Positions 44,401-52,569 are shown, numbered from the stretch's first letter. The stretch is DNA of 64,000 nucleotides from JADJPO01 sp963828555 (GCA_963828555.1 CAWHEL010000004.1:1364001-1428000), one strand, 5' to 3'. Program-made: numbers and translations. Notes: generated by a model not told the origin, from the letters alone.

Positions 44401-46440
44401 CTGAGCCCGCTGGAGCAGGACAACGACGTGCTGTCGCAGCTGCAGGACCGTTTCGCCTTCATGACCACCCTGCCGAACACCCCGGCCCGGTTCTTCGAGG
44501 GCTCGACCACGGCGGACGGCGACATCAAGCGTCTCCTGCTCGACCGCTCCAACTACTACGCCACCACGGGCGGCCACGGCGGATGCCGCGGCTGCGGCGA
44601 GGTGACCGCGCTCCGACTGGTGATGTCGCTGAGCCATGCCCTGGGCACCACCCGACGCCGGTCGCACCTGCGCGAGCTCGACACCCTCCTCGATCGCCTG
44701 CACGCCAAGCTGGACGCGTTGAACGGCGGCGATCCCGTACGGCGGGACCGGATCGCCGGGATCATCACGACCTTGGAGAAGCGGCTGTACCTGTACGAGG
44801 ACGGCCCGACCGGCAACGGCCCCTCCTCCACTGTGATCGCCAACTCCACCGGCTGCTCGAGCGTCTACGCCTCGACCATGCCGTTCAACTCCTACATCGA
44901 CCCCTGGGTGAACAGTCTGTTCCAGGACGCCCAGCCCCTGGCCAAGGGGATCTTCGAAGGCATCTCGGCCCAGGTCGCCTCCGACGTCCGCGCGCTGCGC
45001 CTGGCCCAGCTGGAACTCGACGACGCCTACGACCCGGCCACGCAGGAGCTCGGGCTGCGCATGCTCTCCTGGGCGGAGTTCACGCCCGAGGAGATCGGGC
45101 TGCTGCCCACCGTGCTGACCGTCGGCGGTGACGGTGCCAACTACGACATCGGCTTCGGCGCCATGTCCCGGGTGCTCGCCAGCGACACCCCGATCAAGGT
45201 CATAGTGCTGAACTCCGGGGTCTACTCCAACACCGGTGGCCAGGCCTCGACGTCCAGCTTCACCGGGCAGGACTCCGACCTGTCCCGATTCGGCGCGGCG
45301 TCCGACGGCAAGCATGAGGGCCGCAAGGAACTGGGCCTGCTCGCCTCCTTCCACCCGCACGTGTACGTCTGCTCCACCAGCACCGCGTTCCAGGGCCACT
45401 TCCTGAAGGGCACGCTGGAGATGCTCAACTACACCTCCGGCCCTGCGGTGATGGACGTCTACACCCCGTGCGGCTCGGAGCACGGCATCCCCGAGGCCGC
45501 CTCGAACGCGCGGGCGCGCCTGGCTGTGGAGAGCCGCATGAACCCGCTGTTCGTGCATGACCCGCGCCGCGGCGACAGCCTGCACGACTGGTTCACCGTC
45601 GAGGGCAATCCAGACCCGGACAAGGACTGGACCACGACCACCCTGCAGTACCGGGATGACGCGGGCACGTTGCAGCTGATGACGACGCCGCTCACCCCGG
45701 CCGAGTTCGCCCTCGGCGAGGTGCGGTTCAAGAAGCAGTTCCGGCTCCTCGACCCCGAGCACGAGGCGGACGCTGTCCCGATCGACGCCTACGTCGACCT
45801 GCCCACCGCCCAGCGCGCCGGCCACCTGCCCTTCGTCTACGCCACTGACGAGGAACGGCATCTGACCAAGGTGGTCTGCTCCGCTTCCATCGTCGCCCTG
45901 GTGGAGGAACGGCGACGCAACTGGCACACGCTGCAATACCTTTCGGGCCAGCACGAGAATCTGCTCTCCTCGATGCACCGCACCGACCTGCAGGCGCTGC
46001 AGGCCCGCTACGACGAGGCGATGGCTCAGCGGGAGAGCTCGCTCGACGACATCGCGCGGGCGATGACCGAGCTGGCGGCGTCAAGTACGGCCCCGGCTGG
46101 CCTGGGTGGGGGAGTGCCGCTCAGGCCGGCCGGCGGCTTCACCGGCGCCCCGGCGGCCAGTTCGTCGTCGGCGGCGTCCGCACCGGCCGGATCGGCGGTA
46201 GGGACACTCACCGGGCCGATCCATCTGGACCCGGCCGACCAGGCGCTGTGCAACGACTGCGGTACCTGCTACCAGGAGTTGCCGCAGTTCTTCGAGAAGG
46301 CCACGGTGATCATCGACGGTGAGGCACGGACCGTCGCCCGGATGATCCCCGGAGCGGCAGAGAGCGTCGAGGTCACCCCGGAGCTGCGCAAGCGGATCGA
46401 TCGGGTGAAGGCGACCTGCGACGCGGAGATCCTCCGATGA
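41407..46440 (+). CDS. Extra-long pyruvate:ferredoxin (2-oxoacid) oxidoreductase with fused ferredoxin domain
   Basis: A 1677-residue single-chain enzyme that oxidatively decarboxylates pyruvate (or another 2-oxoacid) to acetyl-CoA. The N-terminal domain starts with INGNGALAHVMTHVCGGVIG and YPITPSTEISE. Ferredoxin-like motifs are CTGCMECALVCP (near residue 853) and CTGCLECVEVCGPG (near 984). The proximal cluster and thiamine diphosphate domain follow: GGCRGCGE (near 1059), VGGDGANYDIGFG (near 1240) and NSGVYSNTGGQAS. Classical one-chain enzymes are about 1170-1200 residues. Here the two cluster motifs are about 130 residues apart, more than usual, and after an Ala/Ser-rich linker (about 1560-1600) a monocluster ferredoxin-like domain is added (CNDCGTCYQELPQFFE, last Cys near the end). 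ATG 41407 is preferred to an upstream TTG. The stop overlaps the Nfn-like gene by ATGA. Confidence 0.9.
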   Translation: MTAQMTRQQPRFPGLPSVINGNGALAHVMTHVCGGVIGYPITPSTEISELYEAARAQGSVNVWGKHPFFFEPEGEHSAQSGALGAALTGGQFISNASSSQGILYAMESHYVTVGKKIGGFVLHVAARVVSKHSLNVMAGHDDVYALLSSGYTILFGANPQEAADLAAIAYRTSAISLIPVANAMDGFATSHMLSEALMPEPELLREYLGDPAGRIAAPTLAQELLFGAKGRVFQLNAYLDRHRDDFDAPDLAALKTWLAAHAEQVESDNAGDLIAETTIWVPQDMHAQWRRQWVNAFEKGTRQLVPALVDVNNPGLTGPVQNQPDFQAGSVDHRTHFASAVPALVRQAMADYSELTGRSYAPVHTYDCEDADYVMVGLGSVCDDVRAVLPHLRSLGLKVGLVAIKLLQPFPEGELVAALSGAKAVTVLERSDQTALTSLVTAALFKARENAQASRHPGIPALEALPVLTTAIFGLGGHDLQPRHLVAAVKNMAKGSPAPLIYLGSQFFDSANGRVGEVQERLRAAYPETELMALETEANPALLPASAMRIRFHSVGGYGTIATGKLLTDILAGVLGMHSKSAPKYGSEKSGAPTNYYITLSPEPVLITNAELEEVEVVISPDHKAFIHTNPLRGLVEAGTFILQSNLPDEEVWRELPAYARRTIREKKIRLAVVDAFSVAKRHAPTSDLETRMMGIAFIGAVAAHVDRVSAGASEEAILAKVHAQIVKKFARKGEAVVEGNMSVIRDGIEATHLLDYDAEAFRAIDAQPAGRAVFSRAGLSAAMCPSSTATATSGLFDPAYYEDVAARPFREGTIGEAPVLPGIGLFMPAGTAAGKDKGLFRRTVPAIDASLCTGCMECALVCPDAAIPNTVHEIHDLLLAGITAIEATEPQRDALRAQVYGLAERVRQAYRSGTGADRPFHEIVAEAAGVLKCGPVFSRNIDKLVAVLATYPVAHTRPFFDAAEKTAPGTGGLFAATLDPWKCTGCLECVEVCGPGALSPLEQDNDVLSQLQDRFAFMTTLPNTPARFFEGSTTADGDIKRLLLDRSNYYATTGGHGGCRGCGEVTALRLVMSLSHALGTTRRRSHLRELDTLLDRLHAKLDALNGGDPVRRDRIAGIITTLEKRLYLYEDGPTGNGPSSTVIANSTGCSSVYASTMPFNSYIDPWVNSLFQDAQPLAKGIFEGISAQVASDVRALRLAQLELDDAYDPATQELGLRMLSWAEFTPEEIGLLPTVLTVGGDGANYDIGFGAMSRVLASDTPIKVIVLNSGVYSNTGGQASTSSFTGQDSDLSRFGAASDGKHEGRKELGLLASFHPHVYVCSTSTAFQGHFLKGTLEMLNYTSGPAVMDVYTPCGSEHGIPEAASNARARLAVESRMNPLFVHDPRRGDSLHDWFTVEGNPDPDKDWTTTTLQYRDDAGTLQLMTTPLTPAEFALGEVRFKKQFRLLDPEHEADAVPIDAYVDLPTAQRAGHLPFVYATDEERHLTKVVCSASIVALVEERRRNWHTLQYLSGQHENLLSSMHRTDLQALQARYDEAMAQRESSLDDIARAMTELAASSTAPAGLGGGVPLRPAGGFTGAPAASSSSAASAPAGSAVGTLTGPIHLDPADQALCNDCGTCYQELPQFFEKATVIIDGEARTVARMIPGAAESVEVTPELRKRIDRVKATCDAEILR

Positions 46441-49289
46441 GCCCCGGGCCCGACCCGACACCTGAGGCGACCCCGGAGGACCTGCACCGCTACCTCACGG
46501 CACGGGACACGCTGGAGAGCAGCCGGGCGCAGGTCGAGGTGCTGGAGCACTCCGAGCCGGTGGAGTCCTTCAACCGCCAGCTGGGTCTGCTCAAGCGCCG
46601 CCTGATCAGCGAGCCGCGGGCCTTCCGGGAGATGTTCATCTCCGACGGCATGCAGGCGGTGGCCTGGGAGTTCCGACAGCCCGAGCTGAGCGCTCCGTTC
46701 GTGCAGACCCTATGGGCCACGCTGCAGCGCGGCGACGACGCCGCCAAGCTCCTGATGCGGTTCATCTGGAGCCTGCCACTGGGCAAGAAGCGCACCTTCA
46801 TCCGCGGGATCGACGCGCACCTCTCGCAGCGCTACCCGATGTTCGACGGCCTCTCGAAGGACTGGCCGGCGGGCAACAGCATCCCCCCCTACGTGCGCGA
46901 TGCGGAGAGCCGCTCGCACGACTTCGGGCTGGTCAACCAGGGCTACCTGGGATACATGAACCTCGGCTACACCGCCTCGGACGTCGACCTGTTCGTCTGG
47001 CTGGAGGCGTTGCGGGACAAGCAGTGCGAGGAGAAGCCGTGTGAGATCGGCATCTTCCTGGCCGGCAAGCGGGAGCCGAAGGGCGGCTGTCCGGTGAAGA
47101 TCCACATCCCACAGGTGCTGGAACTGGTCGGCACCGGTCACTTCCGCCAGGCGATGGAGCTGATCGAGTCCTGTAACCCCCTGCCCGACGTCACCGGGCG
47201 GGTGTGCCCCCAGGAGATGCAGTGCCAGGGCGTGTGCATCCAGAACAGGATGCCGATCGCCATCGGTCAGCTCGAGTGGTTCCTGCCCGAACGTGAGAAG
47301 CTTCGCCACCCGGACGGCGCAGCGAAACGCTTCGCCGGCATCCCCGACCCGTGGCAGGTCGCGGCCAAGCCGCCGATCGCCATCGTGGGTTCCGGACCGT
47401 CGGGGCTGATCAATGCGTATCTACTGGCGGCCGAGGGCTTCCCGGTCACGGTGTTCGAGGCCTTCCACGCCCTGGGCGGGGTGCTGCGCTACGGCATCCC
47501 CGAGTTCCGCCTGCCCAATGACCTGATCGACGACGTGGTCTCCAAGATCAAGCTGCTGGGCGGGAAGTTCGTCGCGAACTTCGTGGTCGGCAAGACGGCC
47601 ACGCTCGAGGAGCTTCGCGAGGCCGGGTTCTGCCGGATCTTCGTCGGTACCGGCGCAGGCCTCCCGCGGTTCATGAACGTGCCGGGTGAGCACCTGCTCA
47701 ACGTGATGTCCGCCAACGAGTTCCTCACCCGGGTCAACCTCATGCAGGGGTTGCGCGCCGACTACGAGACCCCGCTGCCCGACATCGAGGGCAAGGAGGT
47801 GCTCGTCATCGGCGGCGGCAACACCGCCATGGACGCCGCTCGGACGGCGCGCCGGCTGGGCGGGAACGTGACGATCGTCTACCGGCGCACCCAGAAGGAG
47901 ATGCCCGCCCGCGTCGAGGAGCTGCACCACGCCCTCGAGGAGGGCATCGCCCTGAAGGTGCTCCGCTCTCCGTGTGAGTTCCTCGGCGATCAGAAGACCA
48001 ACTTCGTCACGGCCGCACAGCTCGAGGTGATGGAACTGGGTGAGCCGGATGCCTCCGGACGCCGCAGCCCTGTTGCGACCGGGCAGCAGGAGACCATGCG
48101 CGCCGACCTGGTGATCATGGCCCTGGGAAATGCCGCCAACCCGATCATCAAGGACTCCGAGCCGCGCCTGCACACCTCGAAGTGGGGCACCATCGATCTC
48201 GATCACACGGGATCGCAGGAGACCACTCTGCCCGGCGTCTACACCGGAGGAGACGCGGCGCGCGGGGGCTCCACCGCCATCAACGCCGCCGGTGACGGCC
48301 AGGCGGCCGCCCGCGAGATCATCGGTGCGATCGACCTCGAACCGGAAGCGATCCGGGACCTGGTCGACCGGGCCCGGGCCTACTCCGAGCTCGGATCCAC
48401 CGCGCAGACGATTCTGGCCAAGGCCGATCTGAGCGAGGGGATCGAGGAGTTCACCGTCCATTCGCCGCTGATCGCGCACGCCGCCCAGGCCGGGCAGTTC
48501 GTGCGCGTGCTGCCGTGGGCGCAGGGCGAGCTCATTCCGCTCACTCTGGCCGACTGGGACGTCGAGGCGGGCACCATCTGTCTGGTGGTGCAAGGTGTGG
48601 GCACCAGCAGCATCGAGATCAACCAGATGTCGGTGGGTGACGCGTTCGCAGGCATCGCGGGACCACTCGGGCGGCCAAGTGACATCCACCGTCACCCGGA
48701 CGACGCCACTGTGGTGTTCACCGCGGGGGGCTTGGGCCTGCCGCCGGTGTATCCGATTCTGCGCGAGCACCTTCGGACCGGGAATCACGTGACCCTGATC
48801 GCCGGCTTCCGCAGCGGCGACCTGATGTTCTGGACCGCCGAGGACGAGCGGGTGGGGCGGCTGCAGGCCGAGTACGCCGACCGGCTCGATGTCGTCTACA
48901 CCACCAACGACGGCAGCTTCGGCGTCCCCGGATTCGTGACCGGGCCGCTGGAGGAGATGCTGGACGCCAACAGGCGCGGCGAGGGCCGAACCGTGGCAGA
49001 GGTGGTCACCATCGGGCCACCGCTGATGATGCGGGCGGTCAGCGACCTCAGCCGTCGCTACGAGGTGCCGTGTGTCGCCAGCCTGAACTCGATCATGGTG
49101 GACGCCACCGGCATGTGTGGGGCCTGCATGGTGCCGGTGGTGATCGACGGGAAGATGGTGCGCAAGCACGCCTGCATCGACGGCCCGGAGATCGATTCCC
49201 ACATCATCGACTGGGACAAGTTCCTGCCCCGCTTCGGCCAGTTCCGCTCCCAGGAACAGGCGAGTCGCGCCAGCCACAACCTCACCTGA
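46437..49289 (+). CDS. Fused NfnB-NfnA-like ferredoxin:NAD(P) oxidoreductase
   Basis: A 950-residue flavoprotein. Residues about 1-190 form a helical N-terminal domain that I do not recognise. Then comes a GltD/NfnB-like part: iron-sulfur cysteines in DKQCEEKPC, GGCPVKIHIP and GRVCPQEMQCQGVC, FAD motif AIVGSGPSGLINAYL (near 316) and NAD(P) motif VLVIGGGNTAMDAARTARR (near 456). From about 660 an NfnA/dihydroorotate-dehydrogenase-electron-transfer-like part follows, with AGQFVRVLPW, GGLGLPPVYPILREHL and the [2Fe-2S] motif MCGACMVPV...HACIDGPEID. In Nfn the two halves are separate subunits that couple ferredoxin, NADH and NADPH by electron bifurcation. Overlap with the pyruvate oxidoreductase gene implies that ferredoxin electrons are passed directly on. 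It could be annotated as a glutamate synthase small subunit, but no glutamate synthase large subunit is present. Confidence 0.88.
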   Translation: MSPGPDPTPEATPEDLHRYLTARDTLESSRAQVEVLEHSEPVESFNRQLGLLKRRLISEPRAFREMFISDGMQAVAWEFRQPELSAPFVQTLWATLQRGDDAAKLLMRFIWSLPLGKKRTFIRGIDAHLSQRYPMFDGLSKDWPAGNSIPPYVRDAESRSHDFGLVNQGYLGYMNLGYTASDVDLFVWLEALRDKQCEEKPCEIGIFLAGKREPKGGCPVKIHIPQVLELVGTGHFRQAMELIESCNPLPDVTGRVCPQEMQCQGVCIQNRMPIAIGQLEWFLPEREKLRHPDGAAKRFAGIPDPWQVAAKPPIAIVGSGPSGLINAYLLAAEGFPVTVFEAFHALGGVLRYGIPEFRLPNDLIDDVVSKIKLLGGKFVANFVVGKTATLEELREAGFCRIFVGTGAGLPRFMNVPGEHLLNVMSANEFLTRVNLMQGLRADYETPLPDIEGKEVLVIGGGNTAMDAARTARRLGGNVTIVYRRTQKEMPARVEELHHALEEGIALKVLRSPCEFLGDQKTNFVTAAQLEVMELGEPDASGRRSPVATGQQETMRADLVIMALGNAANPIIKDSEPRLHTSKWGTIDLDHTGSQETTLPGVYTGGDAARGGSTAINAAGDGQAAAREIIGAIDLEPEAIRDLVDRARAYSELGSTAQTILAKADLSEGIEEFTVHSPLIAHAAQAGQFVRVLPWAQGELIPLTLADWDVEAGTICLVVQGVGTSSIEINQMSVGDAFAGIAGPLGRPSDIHRHPDDATVVFTAGGLGLPPVYPILREHLRTGNHVTLIAGFRSGDLMFWTAEDERVGRLQAEYADRLDVVYTTNDGSFGVPGFVTGPLEEMLDANRRGEGRTVAEVVTIGPPLMMRAVSDLSRRYEVPCVASLNSIMVDATGMCGACMVPVVIDGKMVRKHACIDGPEIDSHIIDWDKFLPRFGQFRSQEQASRASHNLT

Positions 49290-49390
49290 TCACCCCTGAC
49301 CGCCGCCCGCTCGCCGTCCGCGCGCTGATGATCACCGTTTGTCAGGTGTTCGCCTCCAGGTGCTAGGGGGAAACCCATGACACACGGCGT

Positions 49391-49828
49391 TCATGGCCAG
49401 TCGTCACCGGCGTTCAGGCGCATGGCGAGCAGGACGTCGAGGGCGATGGACTCGCCGTCGCGGGCGCCGGCGCCGACCTGGAGCGGGGGATCGGCCGGCC
49501 GAAGGGTCACCCCGCGCAGCCGCCCGATCAGGCTCGGCGGGCAGGAGAGCACGTAGTAGACGCCCTTGAGGTCGACGCCGATCGAACCGTCCCGGGTGAG
49601 GTACCACCCGGTCAGGCCGGTGCGATAGGTCCCTTTGCGGTCACCTGACCGGGCCGCCAGCGGCGTGGCGGTCAGCCCCCGGCGACGGGCCTCGGCCGCG
49701 AAGGTCCTGACCATCTCCTGGGCCTGGACCGTCTCGACCGCGCGGATCCTGGCTGCCCGGGCGGCGAGCTCGGCCGCCACGTCGCGACGACGCGAACTCC
49801 ACTCCGAGGCCTCATCCACAACTCCCAT
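49391..49828 (-). CDS. Hypothetical protein
   Basis: A 145-residue soluble protein that I do not recognise. The N-terminal third is a charged helix (RRRDVAAELAARAARIRAVE) and the C-terminal part looks like a small alpha/beta domain with LTGWYLTRDGSIGVDLKGVY and ALDVLLAMRLNAGDDWP. Codon composition is like its neighbours. It converges on the Nfn-like gene. Confidence 0.6.
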   Translation of the reverse strand: MGVVDEASEWSSRRRDVAAELAARAARIRAVETVQAQEMVRTFAAEARRRGLTATPLAARSGDRKGTYRTGLTGWYLTRDGSIGVDLKGVYYVLSCPPSLIGRLRGVTLRPADPPLQVGAGARDGESIALDVLLAMRLNAGDDWP

Positions 49829-49885
49829 TGTGGACGCAAACCCCGAGCGGCCGGGCTGCCCGCGGTCATCCAGCCATGCCCACGT

Positions 49886-50269
49886 TCATGCGGGGCGCCG
49901 CGGCACAGTCGGTACAGCGATGTGCCGGTGGTGCAGCGTGGCCATCAACCACATCACGATCATCGCCACCATGACGACGAGCAGGCCCGTCTCACTCGCG
50001 GTCAGCAGCATCTGGACGCCGGCAGCGGCGGCGATCACGCCGATGGCCGAGGTGACGGCCAGGTAGATCTTGTCTCCGTGCAGGAGCTGACCGAAGGTGG
50101 GCACGACGGCCCACGCCGAGGCCAGGAACCCGAGCGCAAGGACTCCGATGCCGGTCGCCCTGATGCCGTCCATGCCGAACGGCGCCCAACCCAACGCCCA
50201 CAAGGCATACAGGAGAGCGGCGGCAGCGACCAACGCCGTGGCGACCCAGTCACGTTTCGACAGGCGCAT
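49886..50269 (-). CDS. Small integral membrane protein
   Basis: A 127-residue protein with four predicted membrane helices, among them WVATALVAAAALLYALWALG, GIGVLALGFLASAWAVV, YLAVTSAIGVIAAAAGVQML and GLLVVMVAMIVMWLMATL. There is a short basic N-terminus and a proline-rich C-terminus. Function unknown. About 175 bases separate it from the divergent 2TM gene. Confidence 0.65.
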   Translation of the reverse strand: MRLSKRDWVATALVAAAALLYALWALGWAPFGMDGIRATGIGVLALGFLASAWAVVPTFGQLLHGDKIYLAVTSAIGVIAAAAGVQMLLTASETGLLVVMVAMIVMWLMATLHHRHIAVPTVPRRPA

Positions 50270-50443
50270 GACTCCTCCTCACCACCAGCCCGCGCGGCGT
50301 CCCAACCGCCGCGTCAGGCATATCCAGCCTGCGCCGTCCAGCCGCCGGCGTTCGGGGGCCTTCGGCCCGATGCGGAGCCATCACTGAGGGAGTAGTCCAG
50401 AAGTGATGGTGCGGCAACGCATCAGAGCGACAGGGGTGGCGAT

Positions 50444-50767
50444 ATGGCTGAGCTCAACGAGCGTGGCCGAACGGTCTTCGATCCGTCTGGCTCCGACCAG
50501 GAAGCCTCGCCGGGAACGGCGACCGAGCGGGAATGGGCGCGGGGACGCGTCGAGAGGAAGGCGAAATTCCGGGCTGATCTCGTGGCCTACATCGTGATCA
50601 ACACGTTCCTGGTCGGCGTGTGGGCAGTGAACGACTCAGGCTCGTTCTGGCCGGGATGGGTGCTGTCGATCTGGGGTGTCCTGTTGCTGCTGGACGCCTG
50701 GAGCGCCTTCGGGCGGCGGTCCCTGACCGAGGCCGACATCGACCGGGAGCTGCACCGCAGCCGGTGA
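50444..50767 (+). CDS. 2TM domain-containing protein
   Basis: A 107-residue protein with a disordered N-terminal 35 residues and a 2TM domain: ARGRVERKAKFRADLVAYIV, NTFLVGVWAVN, SFWPGWVLSIWGVLLLLDAW and an amphipathic C-terminus. The family is found alone or fused to histidine kinases or metallophosphatases; its role is unknown. ATG 50444 lies after GGGGTGG. Confidence 0.75.
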   Translation: MAELNERGRTVFDPSGSDQEASPGTATEREWARGRVERKAKFRADLVAYIVINTFLVGVWAVNDSGSFWPGWVLSIWGVLLLLDAWSAFGRRSLTEADIDRELHRSR

Positions 50768-50800
50768 CGTCGCCGGGTCGGCGACGGTGACCAGGTCCGC

Positions 50801-52417
50801 TCAGGCGTGGCGCACGGTGCCACGCTCGGACTTCTTCACCTGGTAGAGCGAGGAGTCTGCGGCTTCGAGCAGGTCGTCGATGGCGTGTGCCGTTCCGGCA
50901 GCCAGGCCGATGCTCACCGACACGGTCAGGTCGTCGGCGATTTCGGTCCACGACGCCTTGGCGATCCGGTCCAGCAGGTTCTGTGCGCGACCTGCGGCGA
51001 CAGGCAGGTCGACGGCGTCGAGCAGCACCAGGAACTCGTCGCCGCCGAGCCGGGCGACCAGGTCGGTGGCCCGGGCGCCCTCGGCGAGCACATCGGCGAG
51101 CCGGCGGAGCACGTGATCACCGACGGTGTGTCCGTGCACGTCGTTCACGGTCTTGAAGTGGTCGACATCGACCATCAGCACGGCGATCGGGTGGCCCTCG
51201 TCGACGTTGCGCAGCCGTTCGAGGTAGCGGGAGTAGGCGTGCCGGTTCGCCAGGCCGGTGAGCTGATCGACGTAGGCGTGCTGGGTGAGTCGGTGGTGTT
51301 CCAGCACGATCCGGGCCCCTTCGATACGTGCCCGGGCTGAGCCGACCATCCCCAGGCGGGCCTCCCACCGCTCACGAGCCTGTTCGCCGGCATACCTCAG
51401 TGCGGCATCGTGAACGGGAGGCTGTCGCGCGCACAGGTGCAGAGCCAGGAAGCGAGCGCTCGACATGTAGCCGCCCAGACCGGTCAGCGCCTGCCCGGCG
51501 AAGGCGGCACTGGCGCCGTGGTCCCCCGCGTCATGGGCCCAGATGGCCTCAGCCAGCCGTACACAGGCCAGCGAGGCGACCCAGCTGAGAGGCTCCACCC
51601 GGGCCTGAATCACCTCGAGCGGGACCGGCCGCGGCGCTCCGGCGATCGCCGCCAGCAGATGGTCGATGGCGGCGATCTCCTCGACCCACTCCCGCGGCAG
51701 CCCCGCCACCTCCATGGATAGAGCGAGCCCTCTGCGGGCGACGTCGGCGGCGGCTTCACGCTCCCCGACCTCGAACAGTCCGCAGGCCCAGCTCAGGAGC
51801 GCCTCCCGCCGGTTGTACGGGATCAGGCGCCGGGCGGTTCGTTGGGTGCGGTCCAGGGGAGGAGGCAGGTCGTCCTCCAGCAGCCGGGCGGCCACCTCGT
51901 ACATCTCCTCCTCCAGCTCCCACAGACCCCTGACGTGGTAGGCGAGGCCGCAGGCGACATAGGCGGTCGGCGCGTCCACACCCGAGCCGGGGCCTTGCTC
52001 GAGCAGCGCCACGGCGCGGGCCAGATCGCTCTCCACCGACTCGGTCACGGCGTAGTCCGCCGAGGCAAAGGCATGTTCGGCCTGGGTCGCCAGGGCGAGG
52101 GCCAGGAGCACCGAGTCGCCCGCCTGATCGGCAGTCACCAGAAGCTGTGCAATCTCGTCGGAGCAGTCCAGGCCCGCCCGCTGGATCTGCGCGAAGAGCG
52201 CGTAGTGGAGCAGGAAGACGATGTCCCACCAGCCGCGCTCCTGTGCGTCGGCGAGCAGCTGGTCCAGGTTCTCCGAGCCCGGGGACGCCTGCAGTGCCTC
52301 GATCAGCTCGTACGTCTGTGCGCGCGCAGCAGCGCGTTCGACGTCAGCTCTGCTGCCGTCGGCGCCGGCCACCGAAGCAGTCTCCACCTTTCGCCTGTCG
52401 ACACACCAGAGGCCCAT
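50801..52417 (-). CDS. Diguanylate cyclase (GGDEF) with helical N-terminal region
   Basis: About 538 residues. The first 350 or so are alpha-helical and TPR-like (for example LLVTADQAGDSVLLALALAT and REALLSWACGLFEVGEREAA). The C-terminal domain begins LTGLANRHAYSRYLERL and contains VDVDHFKTVNDVHGH, the product-inhibition site RATD five residues before the catalytic GGDEF, and VSVSIGLA. It should synthesise cyclic di-GMP. There is no membrane segment, so it is a cytosolic enzyme. The start is uncertain: MGLWCVDR at 52417 is taken, but the frame is open to 52540. Confidence 0.87.
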   Translation of the reverse strand: MGLWCVDRRKVETASVAGADGSRADVERAAARAQTYELIEALQASPGSENLDQLLADAQERGWWDIVFLLHYALFAQIQRAGLDCSDEIAQLLVTADQAGDSVLLALALATQAEHAFASADYAVTESVESDLARAVALLEQGPGSGVDAPTAYVACGLAYHVRGLWELEEEMYEVAARLLEDDLPPPLDRTQRTARRLIPYNRREALLSWACGLFEVGEREAAADVARRGLALSMEVAGLPREWVEEIAAIDHLLAAIAGAPRPVPLEVIQARVEPLSWVASLACVRLAEAIWAHDAGDHGASAAFAGQALTGLGGYMSSARFLALHLCARQPPVHDAALRYAGEQARERWEARLGMVGSARARIEGARIVLEHHRLTQHAYVDQLTGLANRHAYSRYLERLRNVDEGHPIAVLMVDVDHFKTVNDVHGHTVGDHVLRRLADVLAEGARATDLVARLGGDEFLVLLDAVDLPVAAGRAQNLLDRIAKASWTEIADDLTVSVSIGLAAGTAHAIDDLLEAADSSLYQVKKSERGTVRHA

Positions 52418-52449
52418 CTGAACCGCCCGGAACCGGATCGACCGGCGCA

Positions 52450-52569
52450 AGGCAGGGCCGGGGTGCTTCGCGTTCGCACCGGCGACTGCCGCATTCTGTA
52501 CACGGTGGAGGACGACGGGCGCGTGGTGCTGGCGTCGCACCCGGCCACCGGCGTGAGATCCACCGCTGA
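52450..52569 (+). pseudogene. RelE/ParE-type toxin C-terminal remnant
   Basis: AGVLRVRTGDCRILYTVEDD is the classic strand pair of RelE/ParE toxins, read in one frame, and the expected ending GHRREIHR then TGA at 52569 is in another. The N-terminus is missing and no antitoxin gene lies upstream; the region sits in the 5' part of the divergent diguanylate cyclase frame. Confidence 0.55.

Noticed and set aside
41236..45978. A very long open frame (1580 codons) on the minus strand opposite the pyruvate oxidoreductase gene
   Set aside because: It contains only low-complexity Gly/Arg/Val/His-rich sequence without any domain and is explained by the GC-rich third codon positions of the real gene.
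47421..49277. A long minus-strand frame opposite the Nfn fusion
   Set aside because: Mirror frame of a high-GC gene; no motif and no ribosome-binding site.
46437..49289. Annotating the 950-residue protein as glutamate synthase small subunit (gltD)
   Set aside because: There is no gltB partner, and the second half has an NfnA-type FAD/NAD/[2Fe-2S] reductase that GltD lacks.
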